The notes beneath the pieces were generated by a model. That model was not told where the DNA came from. It did not search any database and saw nothing but the letters and a program-made list of their open reading frames with translations. A stretch of 64,000 bases of DNA, taken from contig JAXDKT010000161.1 in the NCBI GenBank assembly GCA_034666965.1, positions 1 to 64,000 of the forward strand. The letters are read 5' to 3'. Shown in pieces: positions 53,901 through 61,925 of this stretch. Position 1 is the stretch's first letter. The number at the start of each line of letters is the position of its first letter. The DNA comes from Chersky-267 sp034666965. GTDB taxonomy: Bacteria; Chloroflexota; Limnocylindria; Limnocylindrales; CSP1-4. The translations under genes were made by a program, and so were the position numbers.

Positions 53901-54998
53901 TCAATCGAGGCCCTGGCGCGGATCGGGCTGATCCACCAGCTCCACCAGTCGCTGGGCCGCCGCGCGGGCCTCCTTGGACAGGTTTGTGGGCAGGATCACC
54001 TTGACCCTGACCAGCAGGTCGCCGGTCGCGGGCTCGCCCGGCTTGGGCTTGAGCCGGGGCATGCCCTGGCCCTTGAGCCGGAAGGTCCGGCCGGGCTGGG
54101 TGCCCTCCGGGATCTTCAGACGCACCCGGCCCTTGAGGGTCTTGACCGTCACCTCGGCGCCGAGGAGCGCCTCGCCCAGGGTGATCGGCACCTCGCGAGT
54201 GAGGTCGGCCCCGATCCGGGTGTAGACCGGATGGGGTTTGACCCGGATCACCAGGTACAGGTCGGCCGGGTGGTCCGGATCGCCACCGCCCCGGCCCTTC
54301 AGCCGGATGCGGCTGCCCGTCTCGACTCCCCGCGGGACCGTCACCTCGAGACGCTTGCCGTCGACGGAGATCAGCCGCTTGGTGCCGTGAAAGGCCTCCT
54401 CGAGGGTGACCTCGACCTCGGCCTCGACACTCGGGGTCCGGGCCGGGCTCCGAGTCTGCCTCCGCCCGCCCGGGCTCGAGCCGAACCCGTCGGCCGTCCC
54501 GGTCGTCCCGCCCAGGCCCATGCCCGCCAGGATGTCGTCGAACGACGCCCCGCCCGCGGCCGTCCGCGATCCTCGCCCTCCGGTCCGCGGGCGAGTCCCG
54601 GTCGCGGCGCCCTCGAAGAACGTCCGGAAGAAGTCGCTGAACTCGCCGGAGTCGGCACTGGTCCGGTACTCGTAGCGGACGTTGCCGCCGTCCGACCTGC
54701 CGAAGCCGGCATAGGGGCTGTCCGGCCCGAACGGGTCGGCCCCGGCCGCGCCGCCGCTGGCCTGGTAGGCCTCCCAGTTGGCCCCGAGCTCGTCGTAGAG
54801 CTTGCGCTTCTCAGGATCGGACAGGACCGCGTTGGCCTCGTTGATCTCCTTGAACCGGCGCTCGGCCGAGGCGTCGCCCGGCTTCAGGTCGGGGTGGTGC
54901 TGCCGGGCGAGCTTCCGGAAGGCTCGCTTGACGTCGGCTTGGGACGCTCCCCGGTCGACGCCCAGGACCTTGTAGTAGTCGCGGTAGTCAACCGCCAC
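53901..54998 (-). CDS. cbpA: CbpA-type DnaJ co-chaperone
   Basis: 365 residues. The J domain is complete (DYYKVLGVDRGASQADVKRA, the HPD in RQHHPDLKPGD, INEANAVLSDPEKRKLYDEL). A Gly-rich linker follows, then two C-terminal substrate domains (DPDHPADLYLVIRVKPHPVY, LKGRVRLKIPEGTQPGRTFR). The zinc-finger CxxCxGxG repeats of DnaJ are absent, hence CbpA/DnaJ2-type. It lies 10 nt after lon and 83 nt before clpB. Confidence 0.94.
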   Translation of the reverse strand: MAVDYRDYYKVLGVDRGASQADVKRAFRKLARQHHPDLKPGDASAERRFKEINEANAVLSDPEKRKLYDELGANWEAYQASGGAAGADPFGPDSPYAGFGRSDGGNVRYEYRTSADSGEFSDFFRTFFEGAATGTRPRTGGRGSRTAAGGASFDDILAGMGLGGTTGTADGFGSSPGGRRQTRSPARTPSVEAEVEVTLEEAFHGTKRLISVDGKRLEVTVPRGVETGSRIRLKGRGGGDPDHPADLYLVIRVKPHPVYTRIGADLTREVPITLGEALLGAEVTVKTLKGRVRLKIPEGTQPGRTFRLKGQGMPRLKPKPGEPATGDLLVRVKVILPTNLSKEARAAAQRLVELVDQPDPRQGLD

Positions 54999-55008
54999 CG
55001 CGACCTCG

Positions 55009-57504
55009 TCAGTCTCCGGCGGCCGGCCGGGCCACGACCGACGGCTGGTCGCTCGTCGGGAATGTCGGCGGCCGAACGCTGGTCGTGGGGCGTTCCACCC
55101 CGCCGCCCGGCGCGCCGCTGGGACGCGGTGCCAGCGGCTTCGGCCGACGACGCAGGGCCGCTTCGAGGACGCTGTCCATCGAGTCGACCAGGACGAGCTT
55201 GGTCTGCTTGCGGATCTCCTCCGGGATGTCGCGCAGGTCCTTCTCGTTCTTCTTGGGCAGGATCACCATCTTCGCCCCGGACAGGTGGGCCGCCAGGATC
55301 TTGCTCTTGAGCCCACCGATCGGAAGCACGCGGCCCCGGAGGGTGATCTCGCCCGTCATCGCCACGTCCTTGCGGACGGGAATGCCGGTGAAGGCACTGA
55401 CCATCGCCGTGGCCATCGTGACTCCGGCTGACGGGCCGTCCTTGGGGATCCCGCCGGCGGGCACGTGGATGTGGAGGGTGTTCTTCTCGAACACCTCGCG
55501 CTCGATCCCGAGGCGGCCCGCGTTGGCCCGGATCCAGGACAGCGCGGCACGAGCCGACTCACGCATGACCTCGCCCAGCTGGCCGGTCAAGATGAAGTCC
55601 TCCTTGCCCTCCATGCGGGTCACCTCGACCGCGACGATGTCGCCGCCGACCTCGGTCACGACGAGTCCGGTCGCCGCCCCGATCTGGTCTTCGGCCTCCA
55701 GCTCGCCGTACTCGAAGCGCGGGGGCCCAAGATACTCGTCGAGCTTCTTGACGTCGACCACCGTCTTGCGCTTGCGGCCTTCGGCGACCGAGCGAGCCAC
55801 CTTGCGCATGATGTTGGCGATCTCGCGCTCGAGGTTTCGAACGCCGGCTTCGTGGGTGTAGGCCTGCACGAGCTCGGTCATGGCCTCGTCCGTGATCTCG
55901 ATGTGCTTGGGCTTCAGTCCGTGATTCGTCATCTGCTTCGGGATCAGGAAGCGGCGCCCGATCTCGGCCTTTTCCTGCTGCGTGTAGCCGGGCAGCTGGA
56001 TGACCTCCATCCGGTCGCGCAGAGGCGCCGGGATCGGGTCGATCAGGTTGCCCGTTGCGATGAACAGGACCTTGCTCAGGTCGAACGGCACCTCGAGGTA
56101 GTTGTCCTGGAAGCTGTTGTTCTGCTCCGGATCGAGGACCTCGAGCAGGGCCGAGCTCGGATCGCCGCGGAAGTCCATGCCGATCTTGTCGACCTCGTCG
56201 AGCATGAACACCGGGTTGTTCGTGCCGGCCGTCTTGATGTTCTGAATGACCCGGCCCGGGAGGGCACCGATGTAGGTCCGGCGGTGGCCCCGGATCTCGG
56301 CCTCGTCGTGGATGCCGCCGAGGCTCATCCGCACGAACTTGCGGCCCATGGCTCGGGCGACGCTCTTGCCCAACGAGGTCTTGCCCACTCCGGGCGGGCC
56401 GACCAGGGCCAGGATCGGGCTGCGAATCGTGTCGGCCAGAGAGCGGACCGCGAGGTATTCGAGGATCCGCTCCTTGATCTTCTCCAGGCCGTAGTGGTCC
56501 TCGTCGAGGATCTTGGCGGCCTCCTTGATGTCGAGCCGGTCGTCGGTGGACGTGTTCCAGGGCAAGCCGACCAGCCAGTCGACGTACGTCCGGATGACGC
56601 CGACCTCAGGTGAGGCTGACGGGATCCGGCTCATCCGGTCGATCTCCTTGATCGCGCGGGCCTTGATCTCCTCGGGCATCCCGGCGGCCTCGACCTTGTC
56701 GCGCAGCTCGTTGATCTCGGCCTGCTGGGGATCGTCCTCACCCAGCTCGCGCTGGATCGCCTTGAGCTGCTCGCGCAGGATGTATTCGCGCTGGGTCTTG
56801 TCCATCTCGGACTTGACCTCGGACTGGATCTTGCCCTTCAACTCGAGGATCTCGACCTGCTGGGCGAGGAACGCCTGGACGAGCTTGAGTCGCTCGACCA
56901 CGTCGATCGTCTCGAGCAGCTCCTGGCGCTGCTCGGTGGACATGTCGGGGCTGTAGGCGACCATGTCTGCCAGGAGGCCCGGCTCGGTGATGTTCCGGGC
57001 GGCCACGGCGGCCTCGGGCGGGACGGGTGCGCCGTTGGCGACGTACTGCTCGATGCCGGCCTGGACCGTACGCATCAGCGCCTGGACCTCCACCCCGCCG
57101 GGCGAGGCGTCCGCGATCTCCTCGACCGAGGCCACGATGTAGGGGCTGGTCTGCGAGAACTTGCGCACCCGCAGCCGGCCCTGGCCCTGGACGATGGCCC
57201 GGACGGTGCCGTCCTGGAGCTGAACCACCTGGGCGATCTTGGCCAGGGTCCCGATCTCGTAGAGCTCGGACGGGTTCTCGATCTCCTCCTGCTCCGGTCG
57301 GCGCTGGGTCACCAGCGCGATCGGCCCGCCGCTCTCGACGGCCGCATTGAGGGCATTCACGCTCTTCTCGCGCCCGACCTGGAGGGGCACGATCATCTCC
57401 GGAAAGATGACCGTCTCCCGGAGTGCCACGAGGGGCAGCTCGCGCGTGGTCGATCCGGATCCAGCCTTTGGCTTGTCCGGGGTCTTGGGTCGATCAGACA
57501 TCAA
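55009..57504 (-). CDS. lon: ATP-dependent protease Lon
   Basis: 831 residues. Order: LON substrate domain (RELPLVALRETVIFPEMIVP), helical region, AAA+ (GPPGVGKTSLGKSVARAMGR, Walker B VFMLDEVDKIG) and the Ser-Lys protease domain (GIPKDGPSAGVTMATAMVSA with the catalytic Ser, GGLKSKILAAHLSG with the catalytic Lys). The last about 35 residues are a Pro-rich tail. It overlaps the hspR stop by 4 nt (ATGA), so it is under the HspR-controlled promoter. The usual length is about 780-810. Confidence 0.97.
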   Translation of the reverse strand: MMSDRPKTPDKPKAGSGSTTRELPLVALRETVIFPEMIVPLQVGREKSVNALNAAVESGGPIALVTQRRPEQEEIENPSELYEIGTLAKIAQVVQLQDGTVRAIVQGQGRLRVRKFSQTSPYIVASVEEIADASPGGVEVQALMRTVQAGIEQYVANGAPVPPEAAVAARNITEPGLLADMVAYSPDMSTEQRQELLETIDVVERLKLVQAFLAQQVEILELKGKIQSEVKSEMDKTQREYILREQLKAIQRELGEDDPQQAEINELRDKVEAAGMPEEIKARAIKEIDRMSRIPSASPEVGVIRTYVDWLVGLPWNTSTDDRLDIKEAAKILDEDHYGLEKIKERILEYLAVRSLADTIRSPILALVGPPGVGKTSLGKSVARAMGRKFVRMSLGGIHDEAEIRGHRRTYIGALPGRVIQNIKTAGTNNPVFMLDEVDKIGMDFRGDPSSALLEVLDPEQNNSFQDNYLEVPFDLSKVLFIATGNLIDPIPAPLRDRMEVIQLPGYTQQEKAEIGRRFLIPKQMTNHGLKPKHIEITDEAMTELVQAYTHEAGVRNLEREIANIMRKVARSVAEGRKRKTVVDVKKLDEYLGPPRFEYGELEAEDQIGAATGLVVTEVGGDIVAVEVTRMEGKEDFILTGQLGEVMRESARAALSWIRANAGRLGIEREVFEKNTLHIHVPAGGIPKDGPSAGVTMATAMVSAFTGIPVRKDVAMTGEITLRGRVLPIGGLKSKILAAHLSGAKMVILPKKNEKDLRDIPEEIRKQTKLVLVDSMDSVLEAALRRRPKPLAPRPSGAPGGGVERPTTSVRPPTFPTSDQPSVVARPAAGD

Positions 57505-57878
57505 CGGGTCTCCTGTGGAGCGGCGCTCCGGTTGTGCTGGCCGCCGTAGTCAGCGTGCGTCTCGGCGTCGGTTTTTCTGGCATTGGCTTCATCGAAGAGG
57601 GTCTCCAGGATCCGGGTCCCGAGGCGCTCCTCGAGCTCGAACAAGATCCGGATGCCGGCGAGATTCACCCCACGGTCCTGGGTCAGGTGGCGGATCCACA
57701 GCACCCGGCGGATATCGTCCTCGCTGTAGAGCCGGATGTTGGACGGAGTCCGGGCCGGACAGAGCAGGCCCTCGTCCTCATAGATCCGCAGCGTGCGGGG
57801 GTGGACCCGGACCAGACCCGCGGCCACGCTGATGACGTAGACGGGACGAGCTGGGTCCTGTTCGAGCCGGTTTCTCAT
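57501..57878 (-). CDS. hspR: MerR-family heat-shock repressor HspR
   Basis: 125 residues. The MerR helix-turn-helix reads VYVISVAAGLVRVHPRTLRI, then YEDEGLLCPARTPSNIRLYS and DDIRRVLWIRHLTQDRGVNL, as in HspR, which represses heat-shock genes by binding HAIR repeats with DnaK as co-repressor. The frame is open to 57929, but that stretch contains the promoter -10 and the operator. The ATG at 57878, 9 nt after the -10, is therefore chosen. It heads hspR-lon-cbpA and probably represses itself. Confidence 0.9.
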   Translation of the reverse strand: MRNRLEQDPARPVYVISVAAGLVRVHPRTLRIYEDEGLLCPARTPSNIRLYSEDDIRRVLWIRHLTQDRGVNLAGIRILFELEERLGTRILETLFDEANARKTDAETHADYGGQHNRSAAPQETR

Positions 57879-57887
57879 GTGAACGAC

Positions 57888-57917
57888 AGAGTAAAACCTT
57901 GACAATGGTGTTGTCAA
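57888..57917 (-). promoter_or_regulatory. Promoter of hspR-lon-cbpA
   Basis: Minus strand: -35 TTGACA (57917-57912), 18-nt spacer, -10 TACTCT (57893-57888). The predicted start is about 2 nt before the ATG, so the mRNA is nearly leaderless. The -35 lies inside the HspR operator. Confidence 0.7.
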
Positions 57918-57918
57918 G
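57898..57918. promoter_or_regulatory. HAIR operator for HspR
   Basis: CTTGACAA-TGGTG-TTGTCAAG, a perfect 8-bp inverted repeat close to the HAIR consensus (CTTGAGT-N7-ACTCAAG). It covers the -35 and part of the spacer, so binding would block transcription of hspR-lon-cbpA. Confidence 0.8.
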
Positions 57919-57987
57919 AGATTGGGCAAGGACGCCTCCCAACCGATGAGTGTCCAGCACTGAACCGCCGGCCTCCGGCGCGTTCGA

Positions 57988-58025
57988 CCCCGAGGCGCCC
58001 GCGCTTCCCCGAGGCGCCCGCGCTT
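57988..58025. repeat. 19-bp perfect tandem duplication
   Basis: CCCCGAGGCGCCCGCGCTT occurs twice without a spacer in the gap between trkA and hspR. It looks like a recent slippage or duplication. Confidence 0.8.
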
Positions 58026-58088
58026 CAGCTGGGCTGCCGGTGGCGCCGGTGCTGCCCGATGGATCCGGCCGGGCGGCTACCCGACGGA

Positions 58089-58775
58089 TCAGGCCTTGGC
58101 TGGCTCGAGCGTCTCGCCGTCGCCGATGAGCTCGCCATGAAGGGCCGCCTCGCATTCGGCCCGGCCGATGGCGATGACCTTGTCACCTGAGGCGAGGATC
58201 GTGTCCGGCCGGATGGGGATGGCGCTCCCACCGCGGATAACCGCGAAGAGGGCACAGCCCTCGGGCATCGGCACCTCACGGGCGGCCCGGCCGATCGCCG
58301 GAGAGCCCTCGCGCAGCTGAGCCTCGATGATCTCGAGCTCGCCGCCACCCAGACCGGCCAGGTGGAGCAGCTCGTGGACCGGAATGTCCTGCTCGATCGA
58401 GCCCAGGATCATCCGGGTGGGACTGATCAGCTCGTCGACGCCCAGGTGCCGGAAGAGCGCCTCGTTCTTGGGGTTGTTGACCCGGGCGATCGTCCGCGGG
58501 ACGTCGAAATGATGCTTGGCCATCTGACAGATGACGAGGTTGTCCTCGTCGTCGCCGGTCACGGCGGCGACCACGTCCGCCCGCTCGCAGCCCGCCTCGG
58601 CCAGATGGTTCCCCTCGCAACCGTCCCGGGTCACCACGATGGAGCCGAGGTCGTCGGCGATCTGCGCCGCTCGCGCGGCGTCCTTCTCCATCAGCACGAC
58701 TTCGTGGCCGGACCCGATCAGCTCCTTGGCCAGGTAGTAGCCGACCTTGCCACCCCCGACAACCAGCACGAACAT
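58089..58775 (-). CDS. trkA: TrkA-type RCK protein (TrkA-N + TrkA-C)
   Basis: 228 residues. The Rossmann-type RCK-N domain (FVLVVGGGKVGYYLAKELI, then an acidic strand end VLMEKD) binds NAD(H) or other nucleotide, and the RCK-C domain follows (ELEIIEAQLREGSPAIGRAA). Such proteins gate Trk/Ktr-type potassium channels from the cytoplasm. No TrkH/KtrB channel is in the window; the nearby KimA-like permeases are the only candidate partners here. It follows the second RCK gene by 3 nt. Confidence 0.9.
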   Translation of the reverse strand: MFVLVVGGGKVGYYLAKELIGSGHEVVLMEKDAARAAQIADDLGSIVVTRDGCEGNHLAEAGCERADVVAAVTGDDEDNLVICQMAKHHFDVPRTIARVNNPKNEALFRHLGVDELISPTRMILGSIEQDIPVHELLHLAGLGGGELEIIEAQLREGSPAIGRAAREVPMPEGCALFAVIRGGSAIPIRPDTILASGDKVIAIGRAECEAALHGELIGDGETLEPAKA

Positions 58776-58778
58776 GGC

Positions 58779-59300
58779 TCAGGCCTCCCCGGCCGGCCGG
58801 GCGCCGACCGCCGCCATGGCCGGGTCCGCTCGGTCGGGCCCAATCGGATCGTCATGGTGAGGGTGGGGGGCCGCATCGCGCACACCCGGCGCCGGCCCGA
58901 CGGGCAGGCCCAGGTGAGCGAGCAGGGCGTGGGCCATCAGGTCCGTCCGACAGATCGTGGCGATGCCCAGGTCGGCGTAGGCCTCGGCGCGGACCGTGTC
59001 GTTGATCTTGGCCACCACCCGCCCGATCCCGAGGACCTCGGTGGCCAGCTGGGCGGCCATCACGTTGCGGTTGTCGCCTTCGGTCAGGGCTAGGAACACG
59101 TCGGCTCCGGCGGCACCCGCCCGGCGGAGGGTGTCCTCATCGGTCCCGTCACCGCGAATGGCCTCGCCCGCGAAGGTCGACGGCAGCCGTTCGAAGGCCG
59201 CCGTCGAGAGATCCACGATCGTGACCTGATGGCCGCGGGTGTCGAGATCGGCGGCGAGGTTGGCCCCGACCCGGCCGCACCCGACGATGACGATGTTCAT
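58779..59300 (-). CDS. TrkA-N (RCK) domain protein
   Basis: 173 residues: one RCK-N Rossmann domain (NIVIVGCGRVGANLAADLDT, acidic VTIVDLS, GDGTDEDTLRRAGAAGADV) and no RCK-C; the last about 45 residues are His/Pro/Ala-rich and probably disordered. It is likely to pair with the full-length TrkA next to it, as two-protein RCK systems do. The ATG overlaps the uspA stop by 4 nt, giving uspA-rck-trkA as a coupled unit. Confidence 0.88.
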   Translation of the reverse strand: MNIVIVGCGRVGANLAADLDTRGHQVTIVDLSTAAFERLPSTFAGEAIRGDGTDEDTLRRAGAAGADVFLALTEGDNRNVMAAQLATEVLGIGRVVAKINDTVRAEAYADLGIATICRTDLMAHALLAHLGLPVGPAPGVRDAAPHPHHDDPIGPDRADPAMAAVGARPAGEA

Positions 59301-59758
59301 TTGCTCAGCTCCTCGGTCATCGGCTCACGGATGACCATCACGGCACAGGGCGCGTTCTTGAGCGCGTAGGGGACCGTTCGCCCGATGGCGAAGTCACCCC
59401 CGAATCGCTTCCGGTAGGGCAGGCCCAGGATGAGCATGTCCGCGTCGCGCTCGGTCGCCTCGTCCACGATCGCGGCGCCCACGTCGCGGGCCTGGAACAG
59501 GACCGTCTCGATGGGCATCTTCTCGGCTTCGGCCGTTCCTTCGACCATGTCGAGCACGCGTTGCGCCTCCTCGGATCGCCCGGCGACGTCGGCGTCGAGG
59601 GGCAGGCTCCAGCCGATCTCCACGACGTGGACCGCGATGAGCTCGGCCTTGTTGGGTCGAGCCAGGGCGCACGCGATTCGGACGATGCGCTGGTCGCTCG
59701 AGCCACCACTCACCGCGAGGACGACGCGCTTGACGATCTCGTGGCTGGGCTCGGGCAT
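59297..59758 (-). CDS. Universal stress protein (UspA family)
   Basis: 153 residues of one Usp domain: KRVVLAVSGGSSDQRIVRIA at the start, a middle DVGAAIVDEATERDADMLIL and the ATP-loop-like GLPYRKRFGGDFAIGRTVPY near the end. The classical GxxGx9GS is only partly kept. It lies between the KimA-like genes and the RCK genes; Usp domains often occur with cation transporters as nucleotide sensors, so a role in potassium control is plausible. Confidence 0.85.
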   Translation of the reverse strand: MPEPSHEIVKRVVLAVSGGSSDQRIVRIACALARPNKAELIAVHVVEIGWSLPLDADVAGRSEEAQRVLDMVEGTAEAEKMPIETVLFQARDVGAAIVDEATERDADMLILGLPYRKRFGGDFAIGRTVPYALKNAPCAVMVIREPMTEELSK

Positions 59759-59824
59759 CGGCGGTCACGATACCACCGGACCGGCAGCCGGTCCCGGCCG
59801 CACCGGGATGGTGGTGCCCCGCCG

Positions 59825-59866
59825 CGCCGGGCTTCGGCCGCGGTCCGCCGGGCTTCGGCCGCGGTC
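59825..59866. repeat. 21-bp perfect tandem duplication at the 3' end of the APC permease gene
   Basis: CGCCGGGCTTCGGCCGCGGTC occurs twice head to tail, ending within the stop codon of the permease gene at 59865. A 21-bp unit would preserve frame if coding. Confidence 0.8.
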
Positions 59867-61925
59867 AGCCGCCCGTCGGCTTTTCGTTGCCGTCGGTCGG
59901 CGTCGACTGGCCGAAACCGCCGGGGTCCTCGCGCCGGTAGGGGGCGTTCACGACGACCGTCTGCGGGCGACCGAGGAGGACCGTCCGGAGGCGTTTGGCC
60001 GATTGGTTGTAGAGCAGTCGCTCCCACCAGTGACGGGCGACGTACTCGGGGATCACCACGAACGTGATCGGCTCCTCCTTGTCGGGCGGCCAGGCCCGGT
60101 CGAGGACGTCGAGATAGGCCAGCAGCGGTCCGATCAGGGCCCGATAGGGCGACTCGACCACGACCAGCGGTACGCCCGGCATCTGACGCTCCCAGCGCTC
60201 GCGCATCTCGGCGGTCTGGTCCGGGTCGTCCGAGATGTACACCGCCCGGATGTCGTCGCTGATCGACCGGCCGACGTTGATCGCCTGGACGACCGCCCGG
60301 TTCAGTCCGGGGACGGGAACCACGACCCGTTCCTCGCGTCGCGGCTCGCCGCCGACGTAGTTCGGTCGGATCGCCAGCTGCGCCCCCGACGCGGCGTACT
60401 GGCGGCTGATGAACAGCATCATCCCGACCAGGAGCGGAGTGAGGATGACCACCAGGTAGGCGCCGTCGAAGAACTTGACCGAGACGACGACGAGGAAGAC
60501 GACGAATGTCAGCAGCGCACCGAATGCATTGACCGCGGCGCGCCAGGTCCAGCCCGGCTCGCGCGCGCTGAGCCAGTGCTTGACCATCCCGATCTGCGAC
60601 AGCGTGAAGCACACGAACACGCCGACCGAGTAGAGCGGGATCAGGGCGTGCGTGTCGCCCCGGAAGGCCCACAGCAGGCCGAACGCGACCGCGGCCAGCA
60701 GAACGATCCCCCACGAGTACGCCAGGCGATCGCCGCGGAACGAGAACTGGCGGGGCATGTAGCCGTCCTGGGCCAGGATCGCGGCCAGCCGCGGGAACGC
60801 GTTGAAGCTGGTGTTGGCGGCCAGGAACAGGATCAGGGCGGTGCTGATCGCGAAGGCCGGCAGCAGCGGAGAGCCGGAGCCGAAGACCGCCGTGGCGACG
60901 ACGGCCACGACCGATGGCCCGCCGGGTGCCGACGGGAGGACCTGGTAGGCCCGGGCGATGACGGTGATCCCGATGAACAGCACGCCCAGCAGCACGGCCA
61001 TGATCGTCAGCGTGTTGGCGGCGTTCTTGGCCTCCGGGGGTTTGAACGCGGGTACCCCGTTGGCGATGGCCTCGACCCCGGTCAGGGCGACCGAGCCGCC
61101 GGCGAAGGCCTTGAGCAGGAGGAAGACCGTGAGGGCCTCGGGATGGGCCACGAAGACGTCGGTCTGGCGGACCGGGACGACGCTGCCGGTCAGTACGTGG
61201 AACAAGCCGATGCCGACCATCAGCAGGGCCAGGCCAACGAACAGGTAGGTCGGGATCGCAAAGATGTTGCCCGACTCCCGGAGCCCGCGCAGGTTGCCGA
61301 TGGTGATCAGCATGATCGACGCGAAGGCCACCTCGATCCGGATGTCGTAGACCGCCGGCATGATCGACTGGATCTGCTCGATCGCCGACGCGGTCGAGAC
61401 CGCCACGGTCATCACGTAGTCGATGAGCAACGCCGCGGCGGCGACCAGCCCGAGCAGCGGCGACAGATTCTGGCGGGCGACGACGTAGGCGCCGCCGCCG
61501 TTGGGGTAGGCCCGGCAGACCTGCCGGTATGACACCGACACCACGGCCAGCAGCACGGCGATCGCGATCGATACCCCCACCGAGTAGGCCAGTGCGCCCA
61601 CGGCCGCGGCGGCGATCAGGACCTTGAGGATCTCCTCGGTGGCGTACGCCGACGAGGAGATCGCGTCCGAGCTGAAGATCGCCAGGGCCTTCTTCTTGGA
61701 CAGCCGTTCGCCGATCTCCTCCTCGTTCGCCAGGGGCCGGCCGATGACCAACCTGCGCAGCCGCGACAGGGCCCGACCGGCCGGCGTCGCGGGGCGACTG
61801 GCGGCCTCCTTGGCCACGAGCTGACCGGGCCCGGTGTACCGGAAATATGGGCTGTGCGGGCGATCCACCCGAACCCGGCGATCTGCGGGTTTACGCCCCG
61901 GGAGGGGGCGCCGTCCTCCGATCAT
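59865..61925 (-). CDS. APC-family permease, KimA-like potassium importer (copy 1)
   Basis: 686 residues with about 12 membrane helices and a C-terminal soluble part of about 190 residues. The early motif FSSDAISSSAYATEEILKVL corresponds to the DALSSVAYGTEEIL region of KimA (YdaO), a high-affinity K+ importer. The FKPPEAKNAANTLTIMAVLL segment and the C-terminal VVVPVPGLNRAVVQAINVGR domain resemble KimA relatives. An amino-acid substrate cannot be excluded. It starts inside the last 35 nt of the paralogous upstream gene; the start is confirmed by the shared opening MIGGRRP. Confidence 0.85.
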   Translation of the reverse strand: MIGGRRPLPGRKPADRRVRVDRPHSPYFRYTGPGQLVAKEAASRPATPAGRALSRLRRLVIGRPLANEEEIGERLSKKKALAIFSSDAISSSAYATEEILKVLIAAAAVGALAYSVGVSIAIAVLLAVVSVSYRQVCRAYPNGGGAYVVARQNLSPLLGLVAAAALLIDYVMTVAVSTASAIEQIQSIMPAVYDIRIEVAFASIMLITIGNLRGLRESGNIFAIPTYLFVGLALLMVGIGLFHVLTGSVVPVRQTDVFVAHPEALTVFLLLKAFAGGSVALTGVEAIANGVPAFKPPEAKNAANTLTIMAVLLGVLFIGITVIARAYQVLPSAPGGPSVVAVVATAVFGSGSPLLPAFAISTALILFLAANTSFNAFPRLAAILAQDGYMPRQFSFRGDRLAYSWGIVLLAAVAFGLLWAFRGDTHALIPLYSVGVFVCFTLSQIGMVKHWLSAREPGWTWRAAVNAFGALLTFVVFLVVVSVKFFDGAYLVVILTPLLVGMMLFISRQYAASGAQLAIRPNYVGGEPRREERVVVPVPGLNRAVVQAINVGRSISDDIRAVYISDDPDQTAEMRERWERQMPGVPLVVVESPYRALIGPLLAYLDVLDRAWPPDKEEPITFVVIPEYVARHWWERLLYNQSAKRLRTVLLGRPQTVVVNAPYRREDPGGFGQSTPTDGNEKPTGG

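Noticed and set aside
57879..57929. 17-residue N-terminal extension of HspR
   Set aside because: The extension would be encoded by the promoter -10 and the HAIR operator; similarity to HspR starts only after the ATG at 57878.
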